Origin: Rostratula benghalensis | Lineage: Eukaryota; Chordata; Aves; Charadriiformes; Rostratulidae | Assembly (NCBI GenBank): GCA_013399305.1 | Contig: VXAI01000092.1 | Coordinates: forward strand, 1,045,997-1,109,996 | Length of the DNA stretch: 64,000 nt | Reading direction: 5' to 3' | In this document: piece by piece, positions 1-11,781 of the stretch | Numbering within the stretch: position 1 is the stretch's first letter | Layout of the letters: every line of letters begins with the position of its first letter | The notes under the pieces: model-generated | What the model saw: the letters and a program-made list of their open reading frames with translations, nothing else | Told to the model about the DNA's origin: nothing | Database searches by the model: none | Made by a program: the position numbers and the translations under genes

Positions 1-3000
1 GCTATCCAAATCCGTATTGTGCTGAGCAGTCAGCTTTGAAGTTCACAATCCACTATGCCACCCTGTCTTTTTCTTCTGCTGAATGTTTCACAGATTCCAT
101 CCCCCTCCTCTCTTCTCCCAGAGAAGAGACTGAATGGATGCCTTTTGCTTGTTTAGGAATTCCACTGCTAGAGCAGTCACTCCTGACCAGTTAAGATTTT
201 TGTCTCAGAACTGTGAGCCAGACCAGTGACCTCCTGCATGATGAGAACATCATTTTCATTCCTTACCCTGTAACCCATTAAACCCTTGTGGGGAGTGAAA
301 GCATGAATGGCTGGGTTGGTAACCACTCCTCCCTCTGTGTGGTTAGGACAGTCTTTGGGGATCTGGGAGATGTGGGCTCAAATTCAGCGTGGTGAAAGGG
401 GCAGAGAGCTCAGGTCTTTCTTCTCTCTGCTGAATACTGCAGCCCCTGACCTGTGAAATGCCAATGTGCCTGATATAAACCTGTCTTTTTTCAAGGTGGT
501 ACCTGCTGGCAGGTCCTTTAGTTCCTTGGCCTCTTTCTTGTCTTTGTGTTTTCATTAGCTGTCTCCTGGTTTTGTGATTTTTCTTCCTGCCCAGACAACT
601 GTGCTGTGAGGTCAGTTTAGGGGAAAGAGCACCTCACCTCTTAGGATTTTACAACAGATGAGATGCATTAGCAGTTAAACTTTTTTATCTGGACTGCAGT
701 CACCCTGGCTGCCATTGTCCACTATATTCATTCAGGCCATCTTCTCAAAGACAAAAACCTGCTTCCTGGAGCCCATTCTCTCACATGTTTTTATCTAGTT
801 TAAAGGGATTCAGAGAAAGAAATGTCAGACACCTTCACAGGTAGCTGTTTCACAGGGCACTACAGCTCACCCTGTCACTGAGCCAGCCTATATTTCTTTT
901 AGCTTGTTTCTGACCCTTGTTCCTCCCCACTCCATAAATCAGTCCTCCTCCTTTGTGGTGTTGATACTGTCCAAATAGATAGAAGTCCCCAGGGTGGTTC
1001 CTCACCTCCAGCACATTGTCTCAACATTAACACCTGAGCACGCTCTGCTCTCTTTGCTCAGTTGTCATACAGCCAAACTCATCTCATTGACTTAATTCCT
1101 CATAAATCAATAGGTCCAGATACTTACCCTCTTGCTTCCTTTGGGATGAGTCTGCTCCACAAGCTCACAGCCAGTTTGTTGCTCTCTGTTGTTATTAGGA
1201 CCTGCTGTCTCCCTTCTTTTAGCACATTTCTCCACTTCATGTCTGCATTTGAGGTTGTGCTTCCTGCTGCAGACTATTGCCTTGTGCCCATCCACTCGGC
1301 TGTCGTTTTGTTATTTCCAGCCTGTCTAGGTTTCTTTATGTTTTGTGTCTGTCCCCATTAGTTTACACACCACCTCTCTAATTCATAGGAGTCGTTACAT
1401 CAAATATAAATTGAATGAATGTGGTGTTTACTGCTTCCTTCCAGATCATTAATAGACATTAAATAAAACCAGACTTAGAGCAGATTTCTAGCCCTCTTTT
1501 CCTCCCCTCCCCACACCCAATCCATGCCCCAGATATTCTCCCATCGGCTCTTTATGTTCATGTTTATCTTTTGTTCCTCTTTGTTTATGGACTCACAGCC
1601 TGTGTTCAATCTCTGTGACAGTGCTCATTTCCCAGCCAACTTGCATTCATTTTTCAAGTCATGTTTTGTAGCTGAGGCTTTTCTCAGGACTGGCTGTATG
1701 CTACTGCTTCATTCCCTTCATCTGCTGGTTTTGTAAATCAATAAGAAAGGAGTGATCATGGTTTTTTGGAAAGATTTAGTCTTTATTGACTCTCTGTGAT
1801 GACTTTCATGCCTGTGCCAAGCAATCACACCATCATTGGTGATGGGGGATGTGCTCCCTTTTGCACCAGCAATGAAATTTTCCTGTGCTTTTCACTGCTT
1901 ATTGAATTTATTAATCCTGTTGTATTTATTAATCCAGTCCCTTAGCAATGTAAGATATGGGTCATGATGGCCAGCTGCTTTTTCTTCCACGCTGGCTCTC
2001 TTCTACCTCCTACCACCAAATCCTTTATCCATCTGCTTAGGAAGGTCTCAGATCTGTAGCAATAGGAAAGAGATTGCCATTGACAAGTTCTGAGAAACGA
2101 ATTGTGACTGATCTAGGAGGGTGGAGGCAGGAGGGAGGTTCATGTGGTTAAAATGTCATCTCCTGCAGAGCCACCAACCCTCCCACATTGCAGTGGGACC
2201 TGTAATATGATTGCAGCAGCCTGCTATCTGAAGGCAGGATCAGAACAAGAGTTCTTGCACCCCATCACTTGTCATGGACATGCCACAGCATGGTGCTGCT
2301 CAGCTGTACAAGTTGGTGCAGAGAAGGCACTGAGGGGAAAAATCTTTTGTTTCCATAATAAATGCGTGTTCCTGTCTTGCCAGTCTCTTCTTGGTCCCTT
2401 ATCCTAGGGGCAGAGAACAAGCCTTTTGGCACAAAGAAGCAATAAAACAGTCCTGGTCAACCTGATTAGTGGTAGTCTTCACCTATTAGGTGGCTACCTG
2501 CTGCAAGTGTTTGCTGGGTAGGCTTTGGGACAGAGGATTTGCAAAGAGGGCTTTCAAGGTGAGTGGGATACATGGAGGTTTATGGATCTTGAGTAAGAAA
2601 AAATGATAGGCAGTACAGAAAAAAGCATGAACTTCCAGACCAGGGGAACCAAATGAGGTATTCAGAAAGGGCAATGTGAGCAAAGGCCATTGCTGAGCAG
2701 GAGCATGGACAGTATGATCTAACGTTTGTTCCAGCAGAAAGCTGGGTAGGAAGCAGGGCCAATGACCATAGATCAAGCAGGCAGGTATCTTGAATTTTTT
2801 TGGTGTAGGAACACTGTGCTTAGTGACCATGTGGAGGGTGCAGGAGCCAAGGAACTGTTCCATGCCTATAGCTTAGTCACTAAATGAAATGTGTGCAGGG
2901 TGAATCTCTGGCACTGAAGCTAACTGGCACAGGAGGGTTCTTAAGTTCGCTTAGTTTCCAAAAAAGGATGACTGCATGCAAACCCTAACTTGAGTTACAT

Positions 3001-4959
3001 CCCAAATCATGCCTTCAAACTGTTCAGGAGTGTTTGTTGGCAGAGACCCAAGGCACGACAAGGGTTGTTCTTACAACCTTACAGTTACTGTGACTGTGAG
3101 TTTAGTGTCTAGGAACAGTCTCTGGTGCTTTTCCATTTACTTACACAGATGATGCTTTATACACAGCAAAGGGCAAGACAAAGTGTAGGCCAGGGTTTGA
3201 AGCGAAGGCCAGTCTCCAGTTATTATGAACTCTGTCACACGGACACACACAGCCCCCCCCAAGTCTCCTATGGCACACTTTGGATCCCCAGTAAGGTCAG
3301 ACACTGAGCCTACCCAGCAGCTAGCCCTTGCATCCTCTTGTCTTCAGTTGCCTCATGCAGAAAGACATTCATACACACACATGCACTTGCACATGCACAC
3401 AGAAATGAGTTTCCAAATTGCCTCTGAGACTCGAGAATCTGGCCTGGATCTCCTGGTACCTCCAGTAGCCATTTCCTCCAGTGGTCTAACTCACAGAAAT
3501 ACACATACCCAGCACAGACTTATGACCACTTTGATACTCACGGCTTCCAGTCTACTTCTACCCACAGGCTAGTCTGGCTTGATACCTGCTACCAATGACA
3601 CACTGATGTACGAAGCTGTACTTGCTCGGGTTGCACCCCAGGCACCTGGGCCCTTATAACTTGTGGTCCAAACCCAGTTGTTGGGTCCACACACACACTC
3701 ACGCATGCAGAAACTCACACAGGAAAACTGAGATGGAGGTTAATGAGAAGAGAGGACAGACTCACTGGTCAAGTGCAAGAAATGGCTCAGCAAACATACT
3801 GACCAGTCATGTATTTATATGCAGCACCGTTTATTTCCTCATCTCTCTCTTTTCTCATGCTCATTCCTCCAAAACAATCTTGATCCATCCATTTTCCTAT
3901 CTGTGGTCCTTCTAAGCATCCCATAATAAGTCCCATACTCCATCCCCTCCCCAGCCTGGAATGTGCTCTGGAGAGCCTTTCATTGACTCACCTTGCTGGG
4001 TGCTAGCCATGGCCCATGTGGCTGATCATGGTGACAGCTCCCAGCAAGTTTGGGTCAAGCATTCTGTTTCTCCAGTAACACATGTTAACAGGCATAAAGC
4101 AGCATCAGAATTCCCTGATAACATTCACATTTAGAAATAAAATGCAGAAAAAGTAGCAGAACAATGTGAAGGAGTGTATGGATGCAAAAACCTACTGAAA
4201 AAGTCAAAGGCTAGTTACTGATGATCTGTATTAACCAAGACAGAAGGATGATTTCTAAGGGAGGGAGACAGTGCACTGGTCACCTTGTGAAGCAATTTTT
4301 GGGAATGTTGGCAAAGATGCCATGCACAGAGATGAATACCTTGGCTTGTACCATTGATGCATGGGTGGTTTGGCTCTTGTCACTTGAGTGGGGAAACAGA
4401 GGGACCATGGACCTCTCATTGCTTTGTTCACAGGTGTTACTGTAATGCTGGAGATACTGATTATTATAAATGAGATCTAGATCTCTTGGCCTTAACAGAA
4501 GTCTCATTGCAGAGCCACATACTTTCTGTAAGGATCCTTCACGTGATAAAGGCTACAGTCTGAAGACACTGCTTTTGTGAGTGAAGGTTACTGGTAATTT
4601 TGTCAGCCTTATGTAAAAAGCATGTCACCAAGACAGCTATAGCTGCTGATCCACCAACTGAGGAGGTTTTGCACTTTGGCATAGATAACATAGATTCTGC
4701 ACAGAGTTCTTCGTTCTTGGATTACATGGGAATAATAATGCAGAAAAATCACATTTCCATTACTTTTAGAGAGCAGATTTTCAGCTTTATTTTCCACCTA
4801 AGCCTGCAGTGGGAATAAGCATGTCTTATGTGAATCCTTTAGAAGCTAAAAGCATTAAATGGTATTAGGATTCTCTAACCCAGTTTGAAGCCAGGGTACA
4901 ACAGAAGATTAGAAGCCACTAACTAGCCCCTGCAGTCCGAGCTCCTTAGTTTTACTAAG
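1..4959. other. Gene-free stretch
   Basis: No exon, RNA gene or recognised mobile element was seen. Frames are short and unrelated to known families. From about 3230 to 3730 the plus strand is rich in CA and ACAC runs and C-runs. Together with TATA-like TTTATATGCAG near 3815 this might be a worn LTR, but no boundaries, primer site or duplication could be found. Confidence 0.6.
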
Positions 4960-6250
4960 TAGTCTCAGCTGTTATGGAAGACCTGGACTTTTCTGTTCAC
5001 AAGTGAAAAATGTTCTCCAAGACCATGCTCATAAATGCACAAAGAATCGATTGCACCAAGCCACGTCATCAAGAGCTATGTTTTAAAAGGGTAAAGCCAC
5101 CCATGGTTTGAATGACATCTGCAATTGTCATTAAAATGTTACTCTTCAGCCAACGGGGTGATTCTAATGAGAGGGTCCCCAGTTCAGAGACATAGTAGTA
5201 GTAAGCTGCCAGTGCAGCTCCCAGCCCCCTGTGCTGTGCTGAAACCACATCTCCAGCATTGACACCAGACTTGGACGGCTTGGTGTGGAAAGTTACAGCC
5301 AGATCTGTTCTCCAGAGACAGGAAAAAGGAAGGGTTTAGAGTGACTTTGCACCTGTGGAACAATGTGCTGCTATTACAATGCCCAGCACCAGCCAGTCTT
5401 TGCTCCAGGGAGGCCTGGAGTGCTTTAGAAAGCTTTTTGCAACAGCTATGGTCGCTATAAACACAAACGGAGAAAGGAGCTATTAAAAGATTTTTGAAAG
5501 GCCCTCTGTTGGTTTCTGCTCTCTCTAGCTGCCTTTGGAAAGGTTAAGGATGCAGTGAATGCCAAATGATAAGCTTTGCAGTCCCCAGCTCTCCTGAAAC
5601 CTGAAAGAAATCTGCTGGTAATTGTTTTAAGCTAATGGTTCCCTGCAGGTTGATTGGTGCTTATGTGCCGAGGGGTGAGAGGCTGTATTACTGAAGTTAT
5701 GAAAACAAATTGCCTCTGTGTTAAGGAATGCCAAGCCGCCTGCTCAGTCTAACCTACTTCTACATTTTTTTATCTTAAGGTCTGTTTGCAAACTCTGAGC
5801 TTGGGCTCTGCTGATTAAATAGCCCCCTGCTAGGATTTACTGGGATAAATCCCTTAACCACATTAGGGCATTGATAGCAGGATACTGTCTCTCCTAGTTA
5901 AATTAAGAGGGACTTCAATATGTTGCATTTAATGCAAATCACATTGGCTATTAGGTTCTTGGGAAATTCCTTCTCTGGGAAAAAGAGAAAAAAATGATCT
6001 TTTCAACAGATGGGAGTTGTGTTTAGTCCCCGTCTGTGACTAATCAACTGCCCCTTAAAGGTATTAAACTTGGGTTGGAGCTGGAAAATCACCTCATCTG
6101 CGGAAAAGCCAGCAAGGAGACTTCATTCTAGGCATGGATTCTCCAAAGGACTTGGATACACTGGTCCTGTCTGTGTGGATCTGCAGGAGCCAGAGGAGAA
6201 ATTGTGGTTCCCAAACGCCCCAGCTCAGTAACTAATTCTGGAGAACATCT
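4960..6250. promoter_or_regulatory. Candidate conserved regulatory region
   Basis: The segment has few repeats and no ORF of note, and it is dense in homeodomain- and POU-type cores. Visible items are GGGATAAATCCC (5842-5853, two facing GGGAT arms, bicoid/OTX-like), the palindrome TTGCATT-T-AATGCAA at 5923-5937 that overlaps an octamer ATGCAAAT at 5932-5939, and several TAAT cores (for example near 5618, 5634 and 6041). The pattern resembles vertebrate conserved enhancers, but conservation cannot be seen from one sequence. Confidence 0.3.
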
Positions 6251-9008
6251 GAGGTCCCTGAGAAAGGTGCAAGACAGGCAAATGCCTGCTGGAGCTTAGC
6301 ATTATGTTCCTAAAACCAGAGGGGATGCTCAATCCCGTTGTACAGTGTCTTTGCAGAACGTTAAACACTGGACAGCAGTGTGGGCCAGCACAGGCAGATT
6401 GGAGGCTGCTGGCTTTGAGCTGCCTGGCACGCAGGGCTAGGCACTGCCTATAGCTCTCCAGTTTGATAAGCTGAACCAGGATGTCCTAACCCTAAGATCC
6501 TGGGGTTAAGACATTTTGCTTGGGCTGCAGCCCAGAGTAGTGTCTTCAAGTGGAGATGGGTGAGATATAGACCATTCCCCTGTGTTGGGTTTCCTCTTGG
6601 CTGCCTTGGGCAGAGAGTCACAGCCCTACAGTGTGCCACCAAACACTGCTGCCCTTCAGCACCATGCCTCCTGCAGGTTCCTCTCTGGTTCACAAGGGAA
6701 GCTGTGGCAGCCCTGTGGCAGTGCCAGGCTCTCAGCTGAAATCCCTGCTGTACAGTGAGCACAGTGTGACTGTCACCTCCTGGAGCAATCCAGTTGACTG
6801 GAGGCAGATCCTGTACTCATGTAGCCACCTCCTCTTGGCTGAGCAGAGTGCATCTTGATGTTAGAAACTGGGATGTACCCAGTAACTCCAGAAGGCAGAG
6901 TGGGAGCAGTAGGTATGCAGGAGACCTAACACCAGAAGCTCAGGCAGGCTAGCAAAGGGGTAAAGTGAGCTACACAAAACCTCCATGTGCTCATGAAGCC
7001 ACAGGACTATGAGTCCTGTGAGCCAATGACTGGGGTGAGGACAAGACATGGGACTGCCCAACACCCACTGCAGCAGGAAAAGGGAGATTCTCTGCCATCT
7101 TCTTACATATGTAGAAAGAGAAACCCTAAAAGCATAAAGTGAATGTATAAAGACTCAGGTCTTTCATCATGGCTTGTCATGTCCTATATAAAAACGAGGG
7201 AAAATGTGTGATTTCAGCCTTCAGGTGTCTGTACTGGCTATTTTCTGTGGAGCTATGGGGGAGCTGGCAAGCTGGGCAGAAAAGGACAGATTTGGATTTT
7301 CCTCTAGCTCTCCCTGCAGAGCTGAAAGGTAAAGTTCCTCACAGGCCTTCAGCCCCTGCTGCAAGCTCAGTGACAGTGGCAGGGATCCCCCAGCAAGTGT
7401 CCCATGCACATTGTGTCAAACCTGCATAAAAAGCCCTCTGCAGCAGACCTGCCTGCCATTGCCTGTGGGATGCCACTGCAGGGACTGTTGGGGTAAACAT
7501 ATATGTTCAAGCCTCCATGTGCCTGTGCCATCCACATGTTCAAAAGCAGAAGAGGTCCAAGTGCTCTCCATTGATCATATAAAACTTAAACCTGAGAATG
7601 GGAATCTGCCCAGCCTACCTACGTGACAGGTGATTTGGGCCTCAAACACAGTGTTAGGTCCAGGCTTGGCAGACAGTACAGACATTAATACCTAGAATTC
7701 CAGCTTCTTTCTGAAAAGAGGATTCATTTTGTCAGGCCTATTTCTGATGGTCCATCAGTAAGCGCTATTCCCATTATTATTTCTAACATTATGTTTTTCA
7801 TCATTACCAACCTGTGCATTAGTGCTAGAACAGTAGCACGAGTCCTGAATTTTTTCCATCATGTGAAGGCATTGAAATCATTCTGTGAACGCCTCAGCAA
7901 ATAGGACACGAGCTTCTCTGGGAACCTGTGTATTTTATGTAAGATGAGTATGTGATCATTTTGAACTCAAAGGCTATTTTTGTGATGTGGGGGAGAGAAA
8001 GGCAGTTAGAGCTGAGAGCCTGGATGATTTCAGAGGCATGCTGAGCTTTACCAAGGGAGGTGAACTTTTCCCCTCTCTGGAGCCTGAGTCTTTCAGTGCA
8101 ATCACTGCTGCATTTTCTGATGAAGACAGGTTTGGGGAAATATTTGTTATTATCCACTGAGGAAATATACAGAAGATACCTACACAGAAGAACACGTTCT
8201 TTTCCTGAAGAATTTAAACTGATCAGAGTGGGAAGCAGAGTCTTGAACACAGTATTATTATTCAATCTGTTGACATGGAACCTGCTCTTTCAGAATCAGC
8301 AGGACCTTCACAAATCCCGTAATAGGCAGCTGCTGCTTAAAATAGTGTAACAGACCAACGACCCAACTGAAGGCAAGAACAGTAGATTGCCTACACATTC
8401 ATGCTTTTCTTTAAATATTGCAAATTGATTACAACCCTCTCTGAGAAATATTCCTAACTGTGGCAATACTCAGTTCAGCTATATCTAGCTGTAAGCTTCC
8501 AAGTCAAATAAGCTAGTAAGTGCACGCACATTTATGTTTCTCTTGGTAATCATGACCTTTCCATAGTATTCTGCAGGCAAATGCTCTAGCTGTCAGTGAC
8601 ATAATACAGATACAAGTTTCTCTGTCAAATAAAGCTGTGCACTAGACATGCAATCTCATTGCTCTCAAAATAAAATCAACATGGAAATATTTTTATTTCT
8701 ACAGGAACTTAAATTAGTAGAACAATTGCAACTGACTATAATCCCCAAGCAACTAAATGGTGCACATTTTGGAACTTGCTTCTCTAATAAATTGACTACT
8801 ACAATTGATATGATCTGGATATGATCTGTATGAAAAGAGTGCTTTCTTCCCATACATCAAGGTACATAATCACCTCTGCAGGCCAAGAAATCCTTTGGCA
8901 GATGTACAAACAAAGAAATATAACAACAGAGGCTCACAACAAACATCTGAACAATTTCTATCAGTGATGTTTTTGATGGTATCTGTCACCTCATTTTAGA
9001 GTTCATTA
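6251..9008. other. Gene-free stretch
   Basis: Only short chance frames. Apart from the small palindrome at 7000-7020, nothing structured was seen. Confidence 0.6.
7000..7020. other. Short perfect inverted repeat
   Basis: CACAGGACT, ATG, AGTCCTGTG: nine-base arms and a three-base centre. Role unknown. Confidence 0.9.
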
Positions 9009-9028
9009 AGTGATATATATATATCACT
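9009..9028. other. Perfect 20-base AT palindrome
   Basis: AGTGATATATATATATCACT is identical to its reverse complement. It is followed by GGCCAATCAAAA, which contains a CCAAT core. It lies about 90 bases from the edge of the ancient CR1. It may simply be a TA microsatellite with matching flanks. Confidence 0.9.
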
Positions 9029-9117
9029 GGCCAATCAAAACTTACAGTTATCCATTCCAAGAACATTTCTCTGCCTATTACACTTGTTAGGAGATAGGGT
9101 AATTTTTTTAGCAGCAC

Positions 9118-10290
9118 AGTTCATAGTTGAAGGGGATTTTTAAGCCCAGAAGGGACTGCCAGCTGAGCCCGACCTCCTGTGTATGTCCAGCTTTTCAGTC
9201 ACTTCCCTTTGCTTCTGAGTCCAACAACTTGGGAATTTTTAATAAAATTTCACTTGCAGAAAGGCATTCAGACTTGAACGGGGACCTTATGAAAAAATTA
9301 TGGAAAATCCATCCCTACCATTTTTTTCCCAGTGGTTAATTGTTTGCATTGCTAAGGATCTCTGCTTTATTTCCAATGTGAATTCATTTGGCTCATCCCC
9401 CATCCATGGTTCTCATCACATTTTCTGTGTGAAAATGAAGTGTCCTTTCAGATCAGGTATTTTCTCCCCTTAATGCTCATAAATTAGCTTTTTGCACTCC
9501 TGGGTTTTTGGTTTTTTGTTTGTTTGTTTGTTTGTTTTTTAATCAGGCTGATCTCTTTAAGTCTCCCAATATAAGGCATTTTGACTGGCTCTCCAATACT
9601 TTGATGTCTCTTTGCATCATCTTCAATTTCCCAGAAGCCTTCTATAAAGACTTGAGAAAGAGGATGCTGCTGATACACAGCGCTGTGGTTTCAGAGCCCA
9701 CCCTCAGTGACAGATTTCAGTTAGTTTTGCTCACCAATTCCTCTGCGATATTGCACTGGGAATTTCTGGTAAGGTATTTATTTCCTGAAACTTAGTCTGA
9801 GTCAGTCATCTCAGGCTCAGATCCCTCCTCACAGCAAAGTTTTGATCTCCATTTCTTGTTCAGCAGTTTATAACGTAGAATTTACCTGTATTAAAGGGTA
9901 TTTAGATAGAATGAACACAGAGTCTCAGTCTTGCATTACTGTCCAGCCCACACAATTATTTACCTTTCTGTTACCAAATATCTTATTAGCAATGATTTTA
10001 TGCTTCCAGATCACCAGTGAAGATATCAAATAGTGCCAAGCTCAGCACCCAGCCTGACAGAGCCTTAATTAAAGTCAGCCTTATTTGATAATGGCTGTCA
10101 CTATGATATGTCAATTCCTCATCACCTTAGTATTCACTTTATTGATAATTTCTAACACTGTCATCAGGGCACTGTGTAACAATAAATCTAGTACCTTGCC
10201 AGGGTGGAAGTGTAGTATTTATACAGACTGACTTTACCAGATGAATACATGATGAAAAATAAGCAGGGTTGTTGGAAAATAACAGCTCTT
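9118..10290 (-). mobile_element. Ancient CR1 LINE copy, minus strand, decayed
   Basis: Reading plus to minus, the segment follows the complement of an old amniote CR1 3' end in order. It has the AGCCCAGAAGGGACTG and GACCTCCTGT blocks near 9146-9180, GAAAGGCATTCAGACTTGA near 9260, GTGGTTAATTG near 9333, TATTTTCTCCCCTTAATG near 9460, and CTCTTTAAGTCTCCCAATAT at 9553-9572. Further left in the element come the reverse-transcriptase parts near 9950-10080 and 10150-10250. No reading frame survives: stops and indels are frequent and the FADD catalytic block is not legible. A TTTG microsatellite at 9513-9540 interrupts it. The divergence suggests insertion before birds diversified. The right boundary is uncertain. 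Confidence 0.75.
9513..9540. repeat. TTTG microsatellite inside the ancient CR1
   Basis: A short run of GTTT units interrupts the CR1 homology, which resumes at about 9541 with AATCAGGCTGATCTC. Confidence 0.85.
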
Positions 10291-11727
10291 TACCTATGTA
10301 TAGTTGTGAACTCACAGTATAAACCTTGATCAGATATATAAATTTGAAGTGTAACATCCCCTCACCCTGTAGAGAAAATAACTGCTCAGTTTTTTATCTC
10401 AGTGGTGTGGTCCCAGCCATGATCTCAAACCCACCAGCAGTTTCCAGAGCTTGCTGGGGGCTTAGCTTCTCCCTCCACAGCTCGTTTGAGAGCAGCTGCA
10501 CCCACCATCATGCTCCTGCTGCTTGTTCCGCTCCAGAGGTTAGAGAGATAGTGCCACTTGCAGGAGACTTTTATTTACATTCATTTCAGTTAGAGAGTAG
10601 GAAACAAAACGGGATTTTAGGCCACCCAAGTGTTGTCCTCTGACTGCCTGTTTAGCCCCCGGATGGTACTTTCTCATCTGCAGTTGCCTTTTGTGAAAGT
10701 CCACTCTGAGTCTCCCGTCTGAAATGCGCGCTCCTCCTCCAGGAACCAAGGAGCCTTAGACAGGCTATGGTAGCCTGATGTGACCATTTAGTGACCTTCT
10801 ACATCCTTCCCCAATGATCCTCTGCAACTGGAGAAACTGCATCTGGCTACATAAGCCAGCTTTAGGTTAACTTCAGAGTGCCAAAGCAGCTCTGATAGCA
10901 TCAGTGGAAATGGAATTTGCTGTGCAGCACTTGGCTAGCAATTACAAAAAACCTTTGAGTGGCCAAAAAAAAAAAAGTGTGTGTGGGTTGCAAACCATGT
11001 GAAAACCCTTTCCTTCTCTTTGCAACTTCTCCCCCAGATTTGATGATTTCTCCTTGATGGCAGAGCTCTTCTCTTTTCCTTTGTAACTGAAGCTTATTGC
11101 TAGTTTGTGGGTTTCTGAAGAAGTGTCACCCTTTATTGCTCATGTGCAGCAATGATATTAAAAATAAACCAGCCAGTTGTCACAGATCAGGAACATGCAT
11201 ATGAATTAGAAACAGACAGTAGGCAATATCTGGGAAAATCCATATCATCAAAAGCTTAGAGTGTTGTAGTCTAGTTCAGTTAGGTCCCAGGTGAAGCTTT
11301 TTGAAAACAGGATCAATAAATAGGTTTGTATGAACTGTGAGGGTATTTTTAGTGAAACAAATTTTAACTTGTATTTAACCATTTTCTTGCAGAATCTGCT
11401 GTGCTGCCTGAGCCCCGCCACACTGAGTTACTGCAGGAAAGGCAGGAGAGGAAATTGAGCAGAAATGAGCTATAAACAGACATGAAACTAACTTGATTAT
11501 TCTAAGTCCTGGCCCTGAACATAAAATGGACGCCATTAAAATATGGAAATTTTACACCATGTTCATTTATCTTTCTCTTGGTAAAGTCTGGAGAGTTCAG
11601 AATATTCACCCCTCATAGAAAGTTCAAAAGTATTAATGCTGCATATTGATGCTGGATATTCTGCACTGAATGCCATCTTCTGTGGAGAATGCAATACCCT
11701 CATGATGACACTACAGGAGATTGATCG

Positions 11728-11781
<54 letters not shown>

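Noticed and set aside
3120..4130. Possible worn endogenous retroviral LTR
   Set aside because: No defined TG...CA ends, primer site, partner LTR or flanking duplication could be found. CA-rich composition alone is not enough.
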